A DNA stretch of 64,000 bases from Alistipes sp. Lineage in GTDB: Bacteria; Bacteroidota; Bacteroidia; Bacteroidales; Rikenellaceae. The stretch lies in assembly GCA_017465055.1 (NCBI GenBank), contig JAFTWZ010000005.1, positions 46,336 through 110,335 of the forward strand, read 5' to 3'. Positions 43,601 through 52,633 of the stretch are shown here, piece after piece. The stretch's first letter is position 1; the number at the start of each line of letters is the position of its first letter. Below the pieces are notes generated by a model. That model worked only from the letters and a program-made list of their open reading frames with translations. It was not told the DNA's origin and did no database searches. The position numbers and the translations under genes were made by a program.

Positions 43601-45274
43601 ACAGCTGGTACACTCAAGGCTGAGGCTTACTCTAACTTCTCTACAGTTCCTGTGCAGGCTGATATCGAGTTCAGCGGTATTGAGACATTCTGGCTCTATA
43701 GCACTGACGCTGATGTTGATGCTGGTAATGGTGCTTACTGGCGTAAGCTCGCTTTGACTATCGCAGAGGATACATTGCCATCTGACGTTAAGGCTCTTGA
43801 CGTTCTTGCTAAGACTCCTAAGTCAATTAAGGTAACTCTTGATGGCAAGGAGGCTACTGAGGTTGATGCTAAGATCGTAGTTAACGGCGAGAAGATGTTC
43901 CTTGAGTTCGTAAACTTCGAGTGGGATAAGACTTATGAGGTTGAGGCTGAGTATGATGTAGAAGAAGTGCCTGGTCAGGTTTCAGTTGAGGTAACTGTTA
44001 AGGCTACTGTTACAACTGTTGACCGTAACCGTGAGACTATCATTGTAAACCTTGAGCCTTCTACAGTAATGTTCGAGCCTAACCTTGTTATGACAAAACT
44101 TTATGGTGACATTATGGAGCCTGCATTCACTCAGTTGGTATTTGGCAACGAGAAGCACTACGATATCCCTGCTAAGAAGTGGTGTGAGGCTAACTTCTCA
44201 CTTGGTCAGTACACTGCTCTTGACGCTCTCAAGGCTGATGGTAAGGATGTAGATGCTAAGAACACAAAGCTCCTCATCGATGAGACGACTGGTTGGGAGG
44301 TATCTGTAGCATTTGACTATGAAGACTTCGACTTTGTTCCTGCTCAGGTAGAGTACACTAAGACTATCACTACTTGGTATGGTCAGGAGGTTATCGTTAA
44401 CAAGGTTCTCAACTTCGAGTTCCCAGTTTACGACTTCAAGCACAACTCTAAGTATGTTTACGGTGCTGATATGGACTTCTACTCACAGGTTCAGCCAGAG
44501 TACACTTGGGACAACGACAATGAGGCTGATGGTCTCCTTAAGTTTGACGTTGCTGCTGTTGAGCTCCGCGCTGCGTTCTCTGTAGTAGATGCTAAGGGTA
44601 ATAAGCTCTCTGAGGCAGAGATGGATAACTTGTCGCTCTCTTACAACTTCGAGATTGAGGATGCTGAGCACGAGGGTATCGATATCGATCCTGCAACACA
44701 CGAGCTCTCTTACTACGGTTCTAACCCATTTGTAAATGTTCGTGGTAACCTCGTTATTAATAACAGCAATGGTGCTAAGTATGTTGTTCCTACTTCATTC
44801 GACGAGGGTGGTAAGTATGCTTCATACAACGTTGTTAAGTTCAACCCAATTGGTACTGCAGAGGTAATTAAGAACCCAACAATTGATGTAAACAACTCAA
44901 TTGCTTACAACGTTCATATCCTTGACTACGTTAAGTTGGAGGATTACCGTACTGGCGGTCGTCAGAGCTATCCTCTTATCAGCGACGGTGCTTGGGTAGT
45001 AGGTAACGGCCTGAATGGTTTTGCTCAGGATAAGGATGTACGTGCTGACTATATGTACCGCATCAAAGAGGTTTGGGTTGACGATACAAGCGAGGTTGAT
45101 GATGAGATTCGTCCTTACATCAGATTGAACAATGGTACGTTGACATTCGACAACTCTCAGCAGCTCGAGCTTACTGCACCATTCACAATTCCTGTAACTT
45201 TGAAGTTCCAGAATTGCTGGATGGAGAAACCACAGCAGGTTACTGTTAACGTAACTTTCAATCCTATTAAGTAA
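40670..45274 (+). CDS. Giant coiled-coil surface lipoprotein (PL29/DUF4988-like)
   Basis: The protein has 1534 residues and a lipoprotein signal (GGMLYSTGC, Cys22). It then begins DYASDIEDLNQKVDDLEKEL, as in PL29-N/DUF4988-type lipoproteins. Residues about 25-715 are almost continuous heptad coiled coil, rich in Ala, Glu, Leu and Lys, with no Pro-rich breaks. A globular beta-rich region follows from about 720 (VQSIVFVPEYADGKGTINW) to the end. It could form a fibre about 100 nm long outside the cell (length is inference from about 0.15 nm per residue). Codons favour GCT, CTT and GGT more than neighbours, consistent with high expression. Two terminators follow. Confidence 0.92.
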   Translation: MKYLSKLMSMLLIGGMLYSTGCTDYASDIEDLNQKVDDLEKELVEGQINPLKADLAKAKEDLEAALKAAEERLATAHKEDIDALKQVDSNLDAKIGEANAAILELEGALATEVEALEAEIQKLQGEIDALESALEAAKKEAKDDNDALKNELLTKITDLETQLQAKIAELQTKLEGEIADLREEMQEKIDAANDAIDEANKAIDALDLRADNLEAADEALQNEIDQTQADLATTNAELTKAKEELAAADAKLAEDLANAKAELEKAIADGDAKLQAALEEAVKNLEASIAEEKAAREEAVAKLEAAIEALNNKLEEELNLLKHRDAEFEAQLAAAKTGIEALGKKVDAYYAEVKADVAALDAKLSADIAANQAAIAQNKVNIDRALASIDTLNSQVAALQVSLNAMNTTLANHLAAYANFQAEVNGRLASLEAAQAALEATIVDLKENVIPAIEQQILINEELINQNVADIKANADALEEFKNASANTFDLLRQADEDLWTAISTVNGYVFENKAELAAIRDELAKTKTAIEDEIAAAFATLKSDINTINDTLANYYVLAVEEFGAVRAEIAANKLAIEAEVKAREEADKAISDALATLKAQYEAKVKELDDKITALDVRLATLERALEEYKEQVKIMIEEAVNRAVKESNDYTDKKANELQAMIQTNTDAIKALDAKLDQAIKDVTAAYEAADKAIREEVKLAVENLQEQINGILNRVQSIVFVPEYADGKGTINWAKAGDTLVESRSTLVYQVYPAYCAAAIANTPAVGDVVAPLAFDMTDALKTRGGNEAPQMNIVGVEGDAQGRLYVTFEARNFGEKFYAGEVEYATSLVLTTENENLASCYTNLVAAKSDKAEQISMDIMYGDEVITKCYNPTENGGAYEFEYTDTERVEKVLPEHYVRFTVAGKTYDGIDALNGAGYALEMNRTNYIKRVFSDQTDTRPFKVEEVDGLLQVSVEEVNGKLIYQPIYVGYTYTAGTLKAEAYSNFSTVPVQADIEFSGIETFWLYSTDADVDAGNGAYWRKLALTIAEDTLPSDVKALDVLAKTPKSIKVTLDGKEATEVDAKIVVNGEKMFLEFVNFEWDKTYEVEAEYDVEEVPGQVSVEVTVKATVTTVDRNRETIIVNLEPSTVMFEPNLVMTKLYGDIMEPAFTQLVFGNEKHYDIPAKKWCEANFSLGQYTALDALKADGKDVDAKNTKLLIDETTGWEVSVAFDYEDFDFVPAQVEYTKTITTWYGQEVIVNKVLNFEFPVYDFKHNSKYVYGADMDFYSQVQPEYTWDNDNEADGLLKFDVAAVELRAAFSVVDAKGNKLSEAEMDNLSLSYNFEIEDAEHEGIDIDPATHELSYYGSNPFVNVRGNLVINNSNGAKYVVPTSFDEGGKYASYNVVKFNPIGTAEVIKNPTIDVNNSIAYNVHILDYVKLEDYRTGGRQSYPLISDGAWVVGNGLNGFAQDKDVRADYMYRIKEVWVDDTSEVDDEIRPYIRLNNGTLTFDNSQQLELTAPFTIPVTLKFQNCWMEKPQQVTVNVTFNPIK

Positions 45275-45296
45275 TTAGGATTACTCTGAACATACG

Positions 45297-45338
45297 TTGT
45301 AGTGCGGCTGGGCCGACTGGCCGTACTACAATTAAAAA
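45297..45338 (+). terminator. Terminator of the coiled-coil lipoprotein gene
   Basis: The stem TTGTAGTGCGGC pairs with GGCCGTACTACAA across a short loop (45297-45331) and is followed by an A-rich tail. Intrinsic activity is likely on either strand. Confidence 0.7.
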
Positions 45339-45421
45339 AACGTCTATTACGATGAAAATAAACAAACAATGCGAGGACTAATGTCGCTAAAGTGAATAAA
45401 GTTTTCAGTATGTGTATGTGG

Positions 45422-45463
45422 CGGTGCCTGACCGATGTGATATCGGACGGGCATCGTTTTTTT
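45422..45463 (+). terminator. Second hairpin with T run before the SDR gene
   Basis: The arms 45422-45436 and 45442-45456 pair around a GTGAT loop with a few wobbles or mismatches. The hairpin is followed by seven T. It stands about 90 nt beyond the first terminator, so it may end a small RNA or act as a backup. Confidence 0.75.
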
Positions 45464-45497
45464 ATCATTACATATATGTATGTTCTATAAATTTTTG

Positions 45498-45505
45498 TAT
45501 TTTTG
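45498..45505 (+). promoter_or_regulatory. -7 box of the SDR-sialidase unit (TATTTTTG)
   Basis: Matches TAnnTTTG, 57 nt before the start codon. Confidence 0.55.
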
Positions 45506-45562
45506 CGAAATTGAAGTACTCTGATGAGTGCAACATTGCTGAACTGATAAACTTTTAACCAT

Positions 45563-46306
45563 ATGAAACGAATACTTGTAACTGGAGCTACTTCGGGCAT
45601 AGGACGCGCTACGGCGCTACGTCTCGCTGCCCCCGATACCGAAATCATAATCACTGGTCGTCGCCTCGATCGCCTCGAGAAGCTAAAGAGCGAGATAGAG
45701 GCTAAGGGTGCAGTGTGCCAGCTGCTCAACTTCGACGTGCGTAGCGAGGCAGAGTGCATCAAGCACCTCGAGCCTCTCGGTAGGGTCGACATCCTCGTAA
45801 ACAACGCTGGCCTTGCCGCTGGCCTTGAGCATATCGACAAGGGCGACTCGGCAGACTGGGATGCTATGATCGATACCAATGTCAAGGGTCTGCTCTACGT
45901 TACCAAGATTATCAGCCGAGCAATGGTCGAGGCTGGCAAGGGTGGCCATATTATCAACATCGGCTCGATCGCAGGCACCGAGCCCTACGAAAATGGTGCG
46001 GTATACTGCGCCTCGAAGCACGCCGTGCACGCCATATCGCAGGCTATGCGTGCCGACCTGCTCTCGGCAGGCATCAAGGTCGGCGAGGTGCGCCCAGGTA
46101 TGGTCGAAACCGAGTTCTCGGAGGTGCGTTTCCACGGCGACAAGGAGCGTGCCGATGGCGTATATCGTGGCGTTGAGCCTCTCAAGGGCGAGGATATTGC
46201 CGAGGCGATATACTGGATGCTCAACCTCCCAGCGCATATGAACGTCAACGATATGGTGCTGATGCCTACCTGTCAGGCGGGCGCATACTACACCTATCGC
46301 AAGTAA
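45563..46306 (+). CDS. Short-chain dehydrogenase, YdfG-like
   Basis: A 247-residue NAD(P)-dependent oxidoreductase. The nucleotide loop is TGATSGIG (7-14), NNAG at 80-83, and the catalytic Ser135 with Tyr148-x-x-x-Lys152 (YCASK). The substrate is likely a 3-hydroxy acid or amino acid such as serine, as for YdfG, but cannot be read from sequence. It is followed 27 nt later by the sialidase gene. Confidence 0.92.
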   Translation: MKRILVTGATSGIGRATALRLAAPDTEIIITGRRLDRLEKLKSEIEAKGAVCQLLNFDVRSEAECIKHLEPLGRVDILVNNAGLAAGLEHIDKGDSADWDAMIDTNVKGLLYVTKIISRAMVEAGKGGHIINIGSIAGTEPYENGAVYCASKHAVHAISQAMRADLLSAGIKVGEVRPGMVETEFSEVRFHGDKERADGVYRGVEPLKGEDIAEAIYWMLNLPAHMNVNDMVLMPTCQAGAYYTYRK

Positions 46307-46333
46307 TAACACGTAAATAGTTAGATTCAGATT

Positions 46334-47677
46334 ATGAGAAGAGGTTTCCTTCTATCGCTCGTTACCCTTATGGGCGTAACGACATTGGCATATGGATGTA
46401 CAAAGCCAGATAACTCGGGCGATGATGCTGGAAAGACTCCCCAGCCTCAGCCTACCGTGGAGCGTACCGACCTTTTTGCAGTTAAGACAGCAGAGGATAT
46501 CGCCTATCGCATTCCATCGATTGCCGTAACACCCGAGGGTCGACTTATCTCCGTTGTGGACTACCGCATTGTGCGTTCCGATATCGGCGTTGTCAACAAT
46601 GGCCGCATAGACCTCCACTATCGCACCTCCGACGACAATGGTCACACCTGGAGCGATACACAGGTGCTCATCGAGGGTAAGGGTGCCGAGGCAACAGACT
46701 TTATGAGCGTGGGCTATGGCGACCCCTGCATCGTGGCCGACAGAGAGTCGAACCGAGTGCTTGTGATGAGCTGCGCAGGTAATGTGTCGTTCCAGAACGG
46801 CACGCGCCAGCGCCACCAGAACATCGCACGCTTCTACTCTGACGATGGCGGCCAGACCTGGAGCGCTCCCGAGGATATTGCCGAGTCTATATACTCTCAG
46901 TTCGACGCCTCGTCATACGGCCCTGTGCGCTCGATGTTCGTGGCCTCGGGACGTATTATGCAGAGTAGCACCGTCAAGGTAGGTAGCCACTATCGCCTCT
47001 ACTGCGCCGTGCTGGTGCGCGATAGAATGGCTACGCATATGAACTATGTCCTCTTCTCGGACGACTTCGGTGGTAGCTGGGAGGTGCTTGGCGACATAAA
47101 CCAGCCCGCAGTCTATAACACTGCCGACGAGCCTAAGGTCGAGGAGCTACCTAATGGCACAATCCTTATCAGTTCGCGATACAACGGCGGCCGCTACTAC
47201 AACATCTTCACATACGACGACGTAGTCTCGGGTAAAGGCTCGTGGGATAAAGCTCAATTTTCGGGCGCTAACAACAATGGTGTGACCGCCATCGAAAACT
47301 CGACAAATGGCGAGGTGGTGATTATCCCCGTAGTGCGCAATGCCGACAACGAGGATATGTACCTATTGTTCCAGTCGATACCTTTGGGCCCACAGCGTGC
47401 CAACGTGGGCATCTACTACAAGGAGCTCGCCTCGGAGATCGAGGACTATATCTCGCCTTACGAGCTTGCACGCGATTGGGATGGTGTGCTACAGATATCG
47501 ACGCTTAACTCGGCATACTCGACGATGATATGGCAGAAGGATAACAACCTCGGCGTGCTGTACGAGGAGGAGACCTATGGTGTAAGCGCACACGCCTATG
47601 GCGGCTACAACATCGTCTACGAGAGCCTCTCGGTCGAGGAGATTACCGAGGGCAGGTATAGCTATCGTGCAGAGTAA
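46334..47677 (+). CDS. Sialidase (neuraminidase), GH33-like lipoprotein
   Basis: A 447-residue lipoprotein (LAYGC, Cys22) with a six-bladed propeller. The arginine motif YRIP is at 58-61. Asp-boxes are at 99-106 (SDDNGHTW), 169-176 (SDDGGQTW) and 242-249 (SDDFGGSW). Catalytic Tyr and Glu positions are not assigned with certainty. A GH33-type sialidase would release sialic acid from host mucin or glycans. With NagB and GalE genes nearby this fits host-glycan use. The protein is predicted to be surface or periplasmic. Confidence 0.9.
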   Translation: MRRGFLLSLVTLMGVTTLAYGCTKPDNSGDDAGKTPQPQPTVERTDLFAVKTAEDIAYRIPSIAVTPEGRLISVVDYRIVRSDIGVVNNGRIDLHYRTSDDNGHTWSDTQVLIEGKGAEATDFMSVGYGDPCIVADRESNRVLVMSCAGNVSFQNGTRQRHQNIARFYSDDGGQTWSAPEDIAESIYSQFDASSYGPVRSMFVASGRIMQSSTVKVGSHYRLYCAVLVRDRMATHMNYVLFSDDFGGSWEVLGDINQPAVYNTADEPKVEELPNGTILISSRYNGGRYYNIFTYDDVVSGKGSWDKAQFSGANNNGVTAIENSTNGEVVIIPVVRNADNEDMYLLFQSIPLGPQRANVGIYYKELASEIEDYISPYELARDWDGVLQISTLNSAYSTMIWQKDNNLGVLYEEETYGVSAHAYGGYNIVYESLSVEEITEGRYSYRAE

Positions 47678-47700
47678 CAAAAATCAACGTACAATATATT

Positions 47701-48261
47701 ATGAAAGAGGTACTTAAATATTATAAGGATTTCCCTAAGGAGGGCATCGTATTTGTCGATATTATCCCCTACTTGCAGAATAGGCAGGTGTTCAAGAGGC
47801 TTATAGCTGAGGTGGCTAAGGCCTGCACTGCGCCCAACATTATAGCCCCCGAGGCTCGCGGATTTCTGTTCGCTGCGCCGCTGCTCACCACTGCCGACCA
47901 CGTGGAGAATGTCGTGCCAGTGCGTAAGAGTGGTAAGCTGCCATTTGCCGAGGGCGACCTCTGCGAGGTGGTAATCGAGAAGGAGTATGGCTCGGATAAG
48001 CTATACTACCGCGTTAGCGACATAGCTGCAGGTAAGGCCGAGGGCGATATCTTCGAGGTGACAATCCTCGACGACGTACTGGCTACGGGAGGCACTGCCG
48101 AGGGCTTGGCCGAGTCGCTCGAGAGCCGCAAGATTGTTATCGATGGCAAGGAGTATGGCGTCAAGGTTAAGGAGTTTGTCTTTATCGTCGAGATTGCAGA
48201 CCTCCACGGTCGCGAGCGTCTTGAGAAGATTGCTCCAGTAAAGTCCATCGCTATCATATAG
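47701..48261 (+). CDS. apt: Adenine phosphoribosyltransferase
   Basis: A 186-residue type I phosphoribosyltransferase that salvages adenine to AMP. The N-terminal FPKEGIVFVDIIPYL and APEARGFLFAAPL are APRT-like. The PRPP loop is TILDDVLATGGTAEG (121-135). It is slightly longer than usual, with an added strand pair at VVIEKEYGSDKLYYRVSD. It sits between the sialidase and recG in a plus-strand run. Confidence 0.85.
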   Translation: MKEVLKYYKDFPKEGIVFVDIIPYLQNRQVFKRLIAEVAKACTAPNIIAPEARGFLFAAPLLTTADHVENVVPVRKSGKLPFAEGDLCEVVIEKEYGSDKLYYRVSDIAAGKAEGDIFEVTILDDVLATGGTAEGLAESLESRKIVIDGKEYGVKVKEFVFIVEIADLHGRERLEKIAPVKSIAII

Positions 48262-48283
48262 TTCTGGCGAGGAGACAAGGGCT

Positions 48284-50407
48284 ATGGCAGACGTATTAAG
48301 TCGCGAGGTTAAGTACCTAAGTGGTGTGGGCGAAGCTCGTGCTCGACTCTTGGAGCGCGAGGTGGGCGTACGCACCATAGGCGACCTGCTTGCCCGTTTC
48401 CCGTACCGCTATATCGACCGTTCGCGCCTATTTACTATTCGGGATATAGACGAGACATTAGAGAGCACCTACGTGCAGCTACGTTGCCGCGTTGTTGGCA
48501 AGAGTATCGTTGGTGAGGGTGCAAAGGCTCGTTTTACTGTCGAGGTGTGCGACCCTACGGGCGTGGCTGAGCTTACGTGGTTTCGAGGTGTAAAGTGGAT
48601 CGAGAAGCGCATAGAGCTGCAGCGCGAATATATGGTCTTCGGTAGACCCCAGATATTCAAGGGGCGTGTGAGTATCGTGCACCCCGAGGTCGAGCCCATC
48701 GAGGTGGCCCTATCGCGCAAGGTGGAGAGCAGCTTCCAGGGTATCTACTCCTCTACCGAGCGACTCTCGCAGGCTATATCCGTTAAGCAGATGCACACGT
48801 TGGTGCACAACGCTTGGCAGCTTGTGGCGGCCGATAATACGGCCTTTGCGGATTACCTCCCGGCCGATATGCGCCGCAAGCACGGTCTGATGACGCTGCG
48901 CGAGGCGATGTACAACATCCACTTTCCGCAGTCGGCAGAGAGGCTTCGGCAGGCACAGTACCGCCTTAAGTTCGATGAGCTGCTGGGTGTGCAGCTGACC
49001 ATCCAGGCGCGTCGCACCTCGCGACATAAGCGTGGCGGAGGCTTTATGTTCCCACGTGTAGGCGAGGCTTTCAATACCTTCTATCACGAGAAATTGCCGT
49101 TTCAGCTTACGCGCGCGCAACAGCACGTAATCAAGGAGATTCGCGCCGATATGATCTCTGGTAGGCAGATGAACCGCCTGCTACAGGGCGATGTGGGTAG
49201 TGGTAAGACGATGGTGGCCTTTATGTCTATGCTCTTGGCCTGCGACAACGGCTACCAGGCTTGCATTATGGCGCCTACCGAGATATTGGCACGCCAACAC
49301 TACGCCACAATGTCGCGTATGGCCGAGGGGCTACGTGTCAACGTGGCGATACTAACTGGCTCGTCGAAGGCTAAGGAGCGTCGTGCTACGCTCGAGGGTA
49401 TAGCCTCGGGCGAGGTGAATATCCTTGTCGGAACTCACGCACTCATCGAGGATAGGGTGCAGTTCTCCAATCTCGGATATGTGGTCATCGACGAGCAGCA
49501 CCGCTTCGGCGTCGAGCAGCGCGCTAAGCTATGGACCAAGAATCTCGAGCCCCCGCATATCCTGGTTATGACCGCAACGCCGATACCTCGCACATTGGCT
49601 ATGACGCTCTATGGCGACCTCGAGGTCTCGGTTATCGACGAGCTGCCGCCAGGGCGTAAGCCGATACGCACATATCACTACTACGACTCGTCGCGCCTGA
49701 GGATGATAGGTTTCATCCGCGAGCAGATAGAGCTTGGCCGCCAGGTCTATGTTGTCTATCCGCTTATCAAGGAGTCCGAAAAGATGGACTATAAGGATTT
49801 ATACGATGGCTTCGAGTCTATGTCGAGGGATTTCCCGCTGCCTAAGTATCGCATCACGGTATGCCACGGTAAGATGAAACCCGAGGATAAGGATGCGGCT
49901 ATGGCACAGTTTAAGCGTGGCGAGGCTGACATACTTATCGCCACGTCGGTTATCGAGGTGGGTGTCGACGTGCCCAATGCTACGGTTATGGTCATCGAGT
50001 CTTCGGAGCGGTTTGGCCTCTCGCAGCTGCACCAGCTACGTGGTAGAGTAGGTCGTGGCGCCGAGCAGTCCTACTGCATACTTATGACCGGTGATAAGCT
50101 CTCGAAGGAGGGGCGAGCACGCCTCGAGGCTATGTGTAGCACCAACGATGGCTTTAAGCTCTCGGAGCTTGACCTAAAGCTACGTGGTGCTGGCGATATC
50201 CACGGCACGCAGCAGAGTGGCGAGGCCTTTGAGTTAAACATTGCTAACTTAGCTACCGATAGCCAAATTATGGAGATTACGCGCGAGGAGGCTATATCGA
50301 TACTCGATGGCGACCCAAACCTTGAGCGCGTGGAGAATCAGCCGCTACGTAGGTTGCGCGATAGGCATCGACGTAGAGACTATATCGACTTTTCGGATAT
50401 ATCGTAG
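48284..50407 (+). CDS. recG: ATP-dependent DNA helicase RecG
   Basis: A 707-residue branch-migration helicase that remodels stalled forks. The N-terminal wedge/OB domain (about 60-140, FTVEVCDPTGVAELTWF) binds junctions. Walker A is GDVGSGKT (about residue 302). The DEQH box lies at 403-406. Motif VI is in QLRGRVGRGAEQSY, and the C-terminal RGAGDIHGTQQSG is typical of RecG. The length is normal. It lies 22 nt downstream of apt and is probably co-transcribed with it. Confidence 0.97.
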   Translation: MADVLSREVKYLSGVGEARARLLEREVGVRTIGDLLARFPYRYIDRSRLFTIRDIDETLESTYVQLRCRVVGKSIVGEGAKARFTVEVCDPTGVAELTWFRGVKWIEKRIELQREYMVFGRPQIFKGRVSIVHPEVEPIEVALSRKVESSFQGIYSSTERLSQAISVKQMHTLVHNAWQLVAADNTAFADYLPADMRRKHGLMTLREAMYNIHFPQSAERLRQAQYRLKFDELLGVQLTIQARRTSRHKRGGGFMFPRVGEAFNTFYHEKLPFQLTRAQQHVIKEIRADMISGRQMNRLLQGDVGSGKTMVAFMSMLLACDNGYQACIMAPTEILARQHYATMSRMAEGLRVNVAILTGSSKAKERRATLEGIASGEVNILVGTHALIEDRVQFSNLGYVVIDEQHRFGVEQRAKLWTKNLEPPHILVMTATPIPRTLAMTLYGDLEVSVIDELPPGRKPIRTYHYYDSSRLRMIGFIREQIELGRQVYVVYPLIKESEKMDYKDLYDGFESMSRDFPLPKYRITVCHGKMKPEDKDAAMAQFKRGEADILIATSVIEVGVDVPNATVMVIESSERFGLSQLHQLRGRVGRGAEQSYCILMTGDKLSKEGRARLEAMCSTNDGFKLSELDLKLRGAGDIHGTQQSGEAFELNIANLATDSQIMEITREEAISILDGDPNLERVENQPLRRLRDRHRRRDYIDFSDIS

Positions 50408-50444
50408 CGCGAGAAAATAGTTTTAGCCCTAAAACGTTATATAA

Positions 50445-50452
50445 TATATTTG
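50445..50452 (+). promoter_or_regulatory. -7 box upstream of the zinc-ribbon gene (TATATTTG)
   Basis: A perfect TAnnTTTG match, 24 nt before the start codon. Confidence 0.6.
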
Positions 50453-50476
50453 TAAACCTGTAATCATTATACAAAG

Positions 50477-51730
50477 ATGGCACTTATAAGATGTAAGAGT
50501 TGTGGCAATCCCGTGTCGAGCAAGTCAAAGCTATGTCCTATTTGCGGCGCTGCTATTGTTGAGGAGAGCCCCGTAGTTCCGACCGTCGCCGATGAGGCGG
50601 CAGATAAGACACCTAAGACCCTTAACGATATCATTGCCGAGCGCAACGGCCAGCGTACGCTCAACGATAGCCATTCGGAGAATCCTACGCCCGAGGTGAT
50701 GACCCCCGAGACCTCGGCTGCTCCCGAGACCCCCGAAACTCCAAAGAGGCCTGTGACTCCAGAGCCTTCGACAGAGCCTTCGACAGAGCCACGCGGCGGC
50801 TATACAGATGGCGAGGTTGACGATCTTAGGGCCGAACTTGAGCGTAGCGACCGCTCGCTGAAGGGCTATAAACTTGTTGCGCTGATATTGCTTCTGCTCC
50901 TAATCCCCGCAGCATATTTTGGCATTAGCTATGGCCTCAAGACTAAGAGTATAGAGGCCGACTACGCCATTGTGGAGTCGGCGCGCCAGCTCTTCGAGGA
51001 GCAGAATAGCCTGCTTCAGCGCGATGCTGAGAGCCTTGTTGCCGAGCTCGAGAGTCTTAAGGATCAGAACGATACGATGATGATTAAGTACCAGGAGGCT
51101 GTGGTTATGCTCGAGCAACTGCAGAAGGAGAAAACGTATAACTACAACCAGCTGGCTAAGTATAAACGCGAGGTGGAGACGCTTCGTGGCGTTATGAAGG
51201 GCTACCTGCGACAGATAGACTCGCTCAACACTATCAATAGCAACCTTCAGGCCGAGAACGTTGCCTATAAGAAGGAGATAACCACCGCGCAGCTACGTGC
51301 CGATGTGGCCGAGGAGAAGGCCGAGGAGCTCGATACGAAGGTGCGTATCGGTGCTGTTATTCGTGCCAGCGGCGTGCGTATGCTGGCACTCAATAACAAG
51401 TCTAAGGAGGTGCGCCGCATCAAGCAGGCTACGCGCCTCAGGGTCGACTTCGAGCTTACGGCCAACGAGCTTGCCGAGCCAGGCGAGAAGAGTATATATA
51501 TATGTATCACCTCGCCCGATGGCTATATGCTTGCCTCGAACGATATGATTCTCTTTACGTTCGAGGGCGAGGAGATGATGGCCTCGGCGATGCGTAAGGT
51601 CGACTACGAGAATCAGTCTGTACCTGTGAGCATCTTCTACGACGGTGCCGCTTTCGAGAAGGGTACGTACAAGGTCGACATCTATATCGATGGCCGCCAT
51701 AGTGGCTCGCAGGAGGCCTACTTCGAGTAG
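50477..51730 (+). CDS. Zinc-ribbon, single-span membrane protein with coiled coil
   Basis: A 417-residue protein. It starts with a zinc ribbon (CKSCG ... CPICG, residues 6-25), followed by a Pro/Glu/Thr-rich linker. One transmembrane helix (LVALILLLLLIPAAYFGI) and a long coiled coil (about 160-280) follow, then a C-terminal beta domain of about 120 residues (IYICITSPDGYMLA). The pattern suggests a cytoplasmic ribbon and a periplasmic coiled coil, but topology is inferred. Similar proteins occur in Bacteroidales without assigned function. Confidence 0.85.
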   Translation: MALIRCKSCGNPVSSKSKLCPICGAAIVEESPVVPTVADEAADKTPKTLNDIIAERNGQRTLNDSHSENPTPEVMTPETSAAPETPETPKRPVTPEPSTEPSTEPRGGYTDGEVDDLRAELERSDRSLKGYKLVALILLLLLIPAAYFGISYGLKTKSIEADYAIVESARQLFEEQNSLLQRDAESLVAELESLKDQNDTMMIKYQEAVVMLEQLQKEKTYNYNQLAKYKREVETLRGVMKGYLRQIDSLNTINSNLQAENVAYKKEITTAQLRADVAEEKAEELDTKVRIGAVIRASGVRMLALNNKSKEVRRIKQATRLRVDFELTANELAEPGEKSIYICITSPDGYMLASNDMILFTFEGEEMMASAMRKVDYENQSVPVSIFYDGAAFEKGTYKVDIYIDGRHSGSQEAYFE

Positions 51731-51783
51731 TGCATAGCAAACTACTAAATACTATTTGTAACAACCTAAACTAATAAAATAAG

Positions 51784-52473
51784 ATGAAACGCACGGATCT
51801 ATACTTCGCCCTTGTTATGTTGGCGATATTTCTGCCATTCTTTATCTCTTCGGAGCTGTACTTGTGGTACAAGACCTTTAATGTCGAGCACCCTATGGTT
51901 ATGGCCTTCTTGAAGTTTGCCATACTCTCTACGCTTGGTGAGATGCTTGGTTGCCGTATCTCTACAGGCTCATATACCACGCCTACCTTTGGTGTTGTGC
52001 CTCGTATGGTGGTGTGGGGTATCCTCGGTATGGCTATATCTATGGCGATGACCGTCTTTTCGGCAGGTATCCCAGCCTTTATCACCAATATGGGTGGTGG
52101 TGCGCTGGTTGCCGACTTCCTTTCGGAGGGTGTCAGCTGGGGTAAGTTTGTCGTTGCGCTGGCTATCTCGGTAATGATGAATACCTTCTTTGCACCAGTG
52201 TTTATGACCTTTCATAAGATTACCGATGCCCATATCGCCGAATGTGGAGGCTCGGTTAGGGCTCTGGTGACGCCTATACCTATGGGCCGTCTTATCAAGA
52301 GCGTCAACTGGGACGTGCAGTGGGGCTTTATCTTCAAGAAGACTATTCCGCTCTTCTGGTACCCCGCACATACCATCACCTTTATGCTCCCTGGCGAGCT
52401 TCGCGTGCTCTTTGCAGCCCTCTTAGGTGTAGCCTTAGGTGTAATCCTCGCCATTGGTCTTAAGAAGAAATAG
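51784..52473 (+). CDS. Multi-pass inner-membrane protein, family uncertain
   Basis: A 229-residue protein with about five hydrophobic helices (LYFALVMLAIFLPFFISSEL, AFLKFAILSTLGEML, VVWGILGMAISMAMTVF, LRVLFAALLGVALGVILAIG and others). The conserved-looking stretch IPLFWYPAHTITFMLP recalls Mpv17/PMP22-like Bacteroidales proteins, but that is a weak resemblance. It ends in a Lys-rich tail. It follows the zinc-ribbon gene by 53 nt. Confidence 0.8.
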   Translation: MKRTDLYFALVMLAIFLPFFISSELYLWYKTFNVEHPMVMAFLKFAILSTLGEMLGCRISTGSYTTPTFGVVPRMVVWGILGMAISMAMTVFSAGIPAFITNMGGGALVADFLSEGVSWGKFVVALAISVMMNTFFAPVFMTFHKITDAHIAECGGSVRALVTPIPMGRLIKSVNWDVQWGFIFKKTIPLFWYPAHTITFMLPGELRVLFAALLGVALGVILAIGLKKK

Positions 52474-52558
52474 ACTGATAATCAGGGTGTATAAGTGGAG
52501 CTTATGCTGTTATAAGAAATCGTTAAACAAAAACTATTGCAGGGGAGAAAAAAGCTAT

Positions 52559-52566
52559 TATATTTG
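52559..52566 (+). promoter_or_regulatory. -7 box of the rubrerythrin gene (TATATTTG)
   Basis: A perfect TAnnTTTG match. The expected start region (GCACTCGGAAACAGATA) resembles that of the candidate small RNA at 62951. Confidence 0.65.
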
Positions 52567-52633
52567 CACTCGGAAACAGATATAAAACCAATAAAAACAA
52601 CAACTATATTAACCTATAAAAACTATTAAGATT

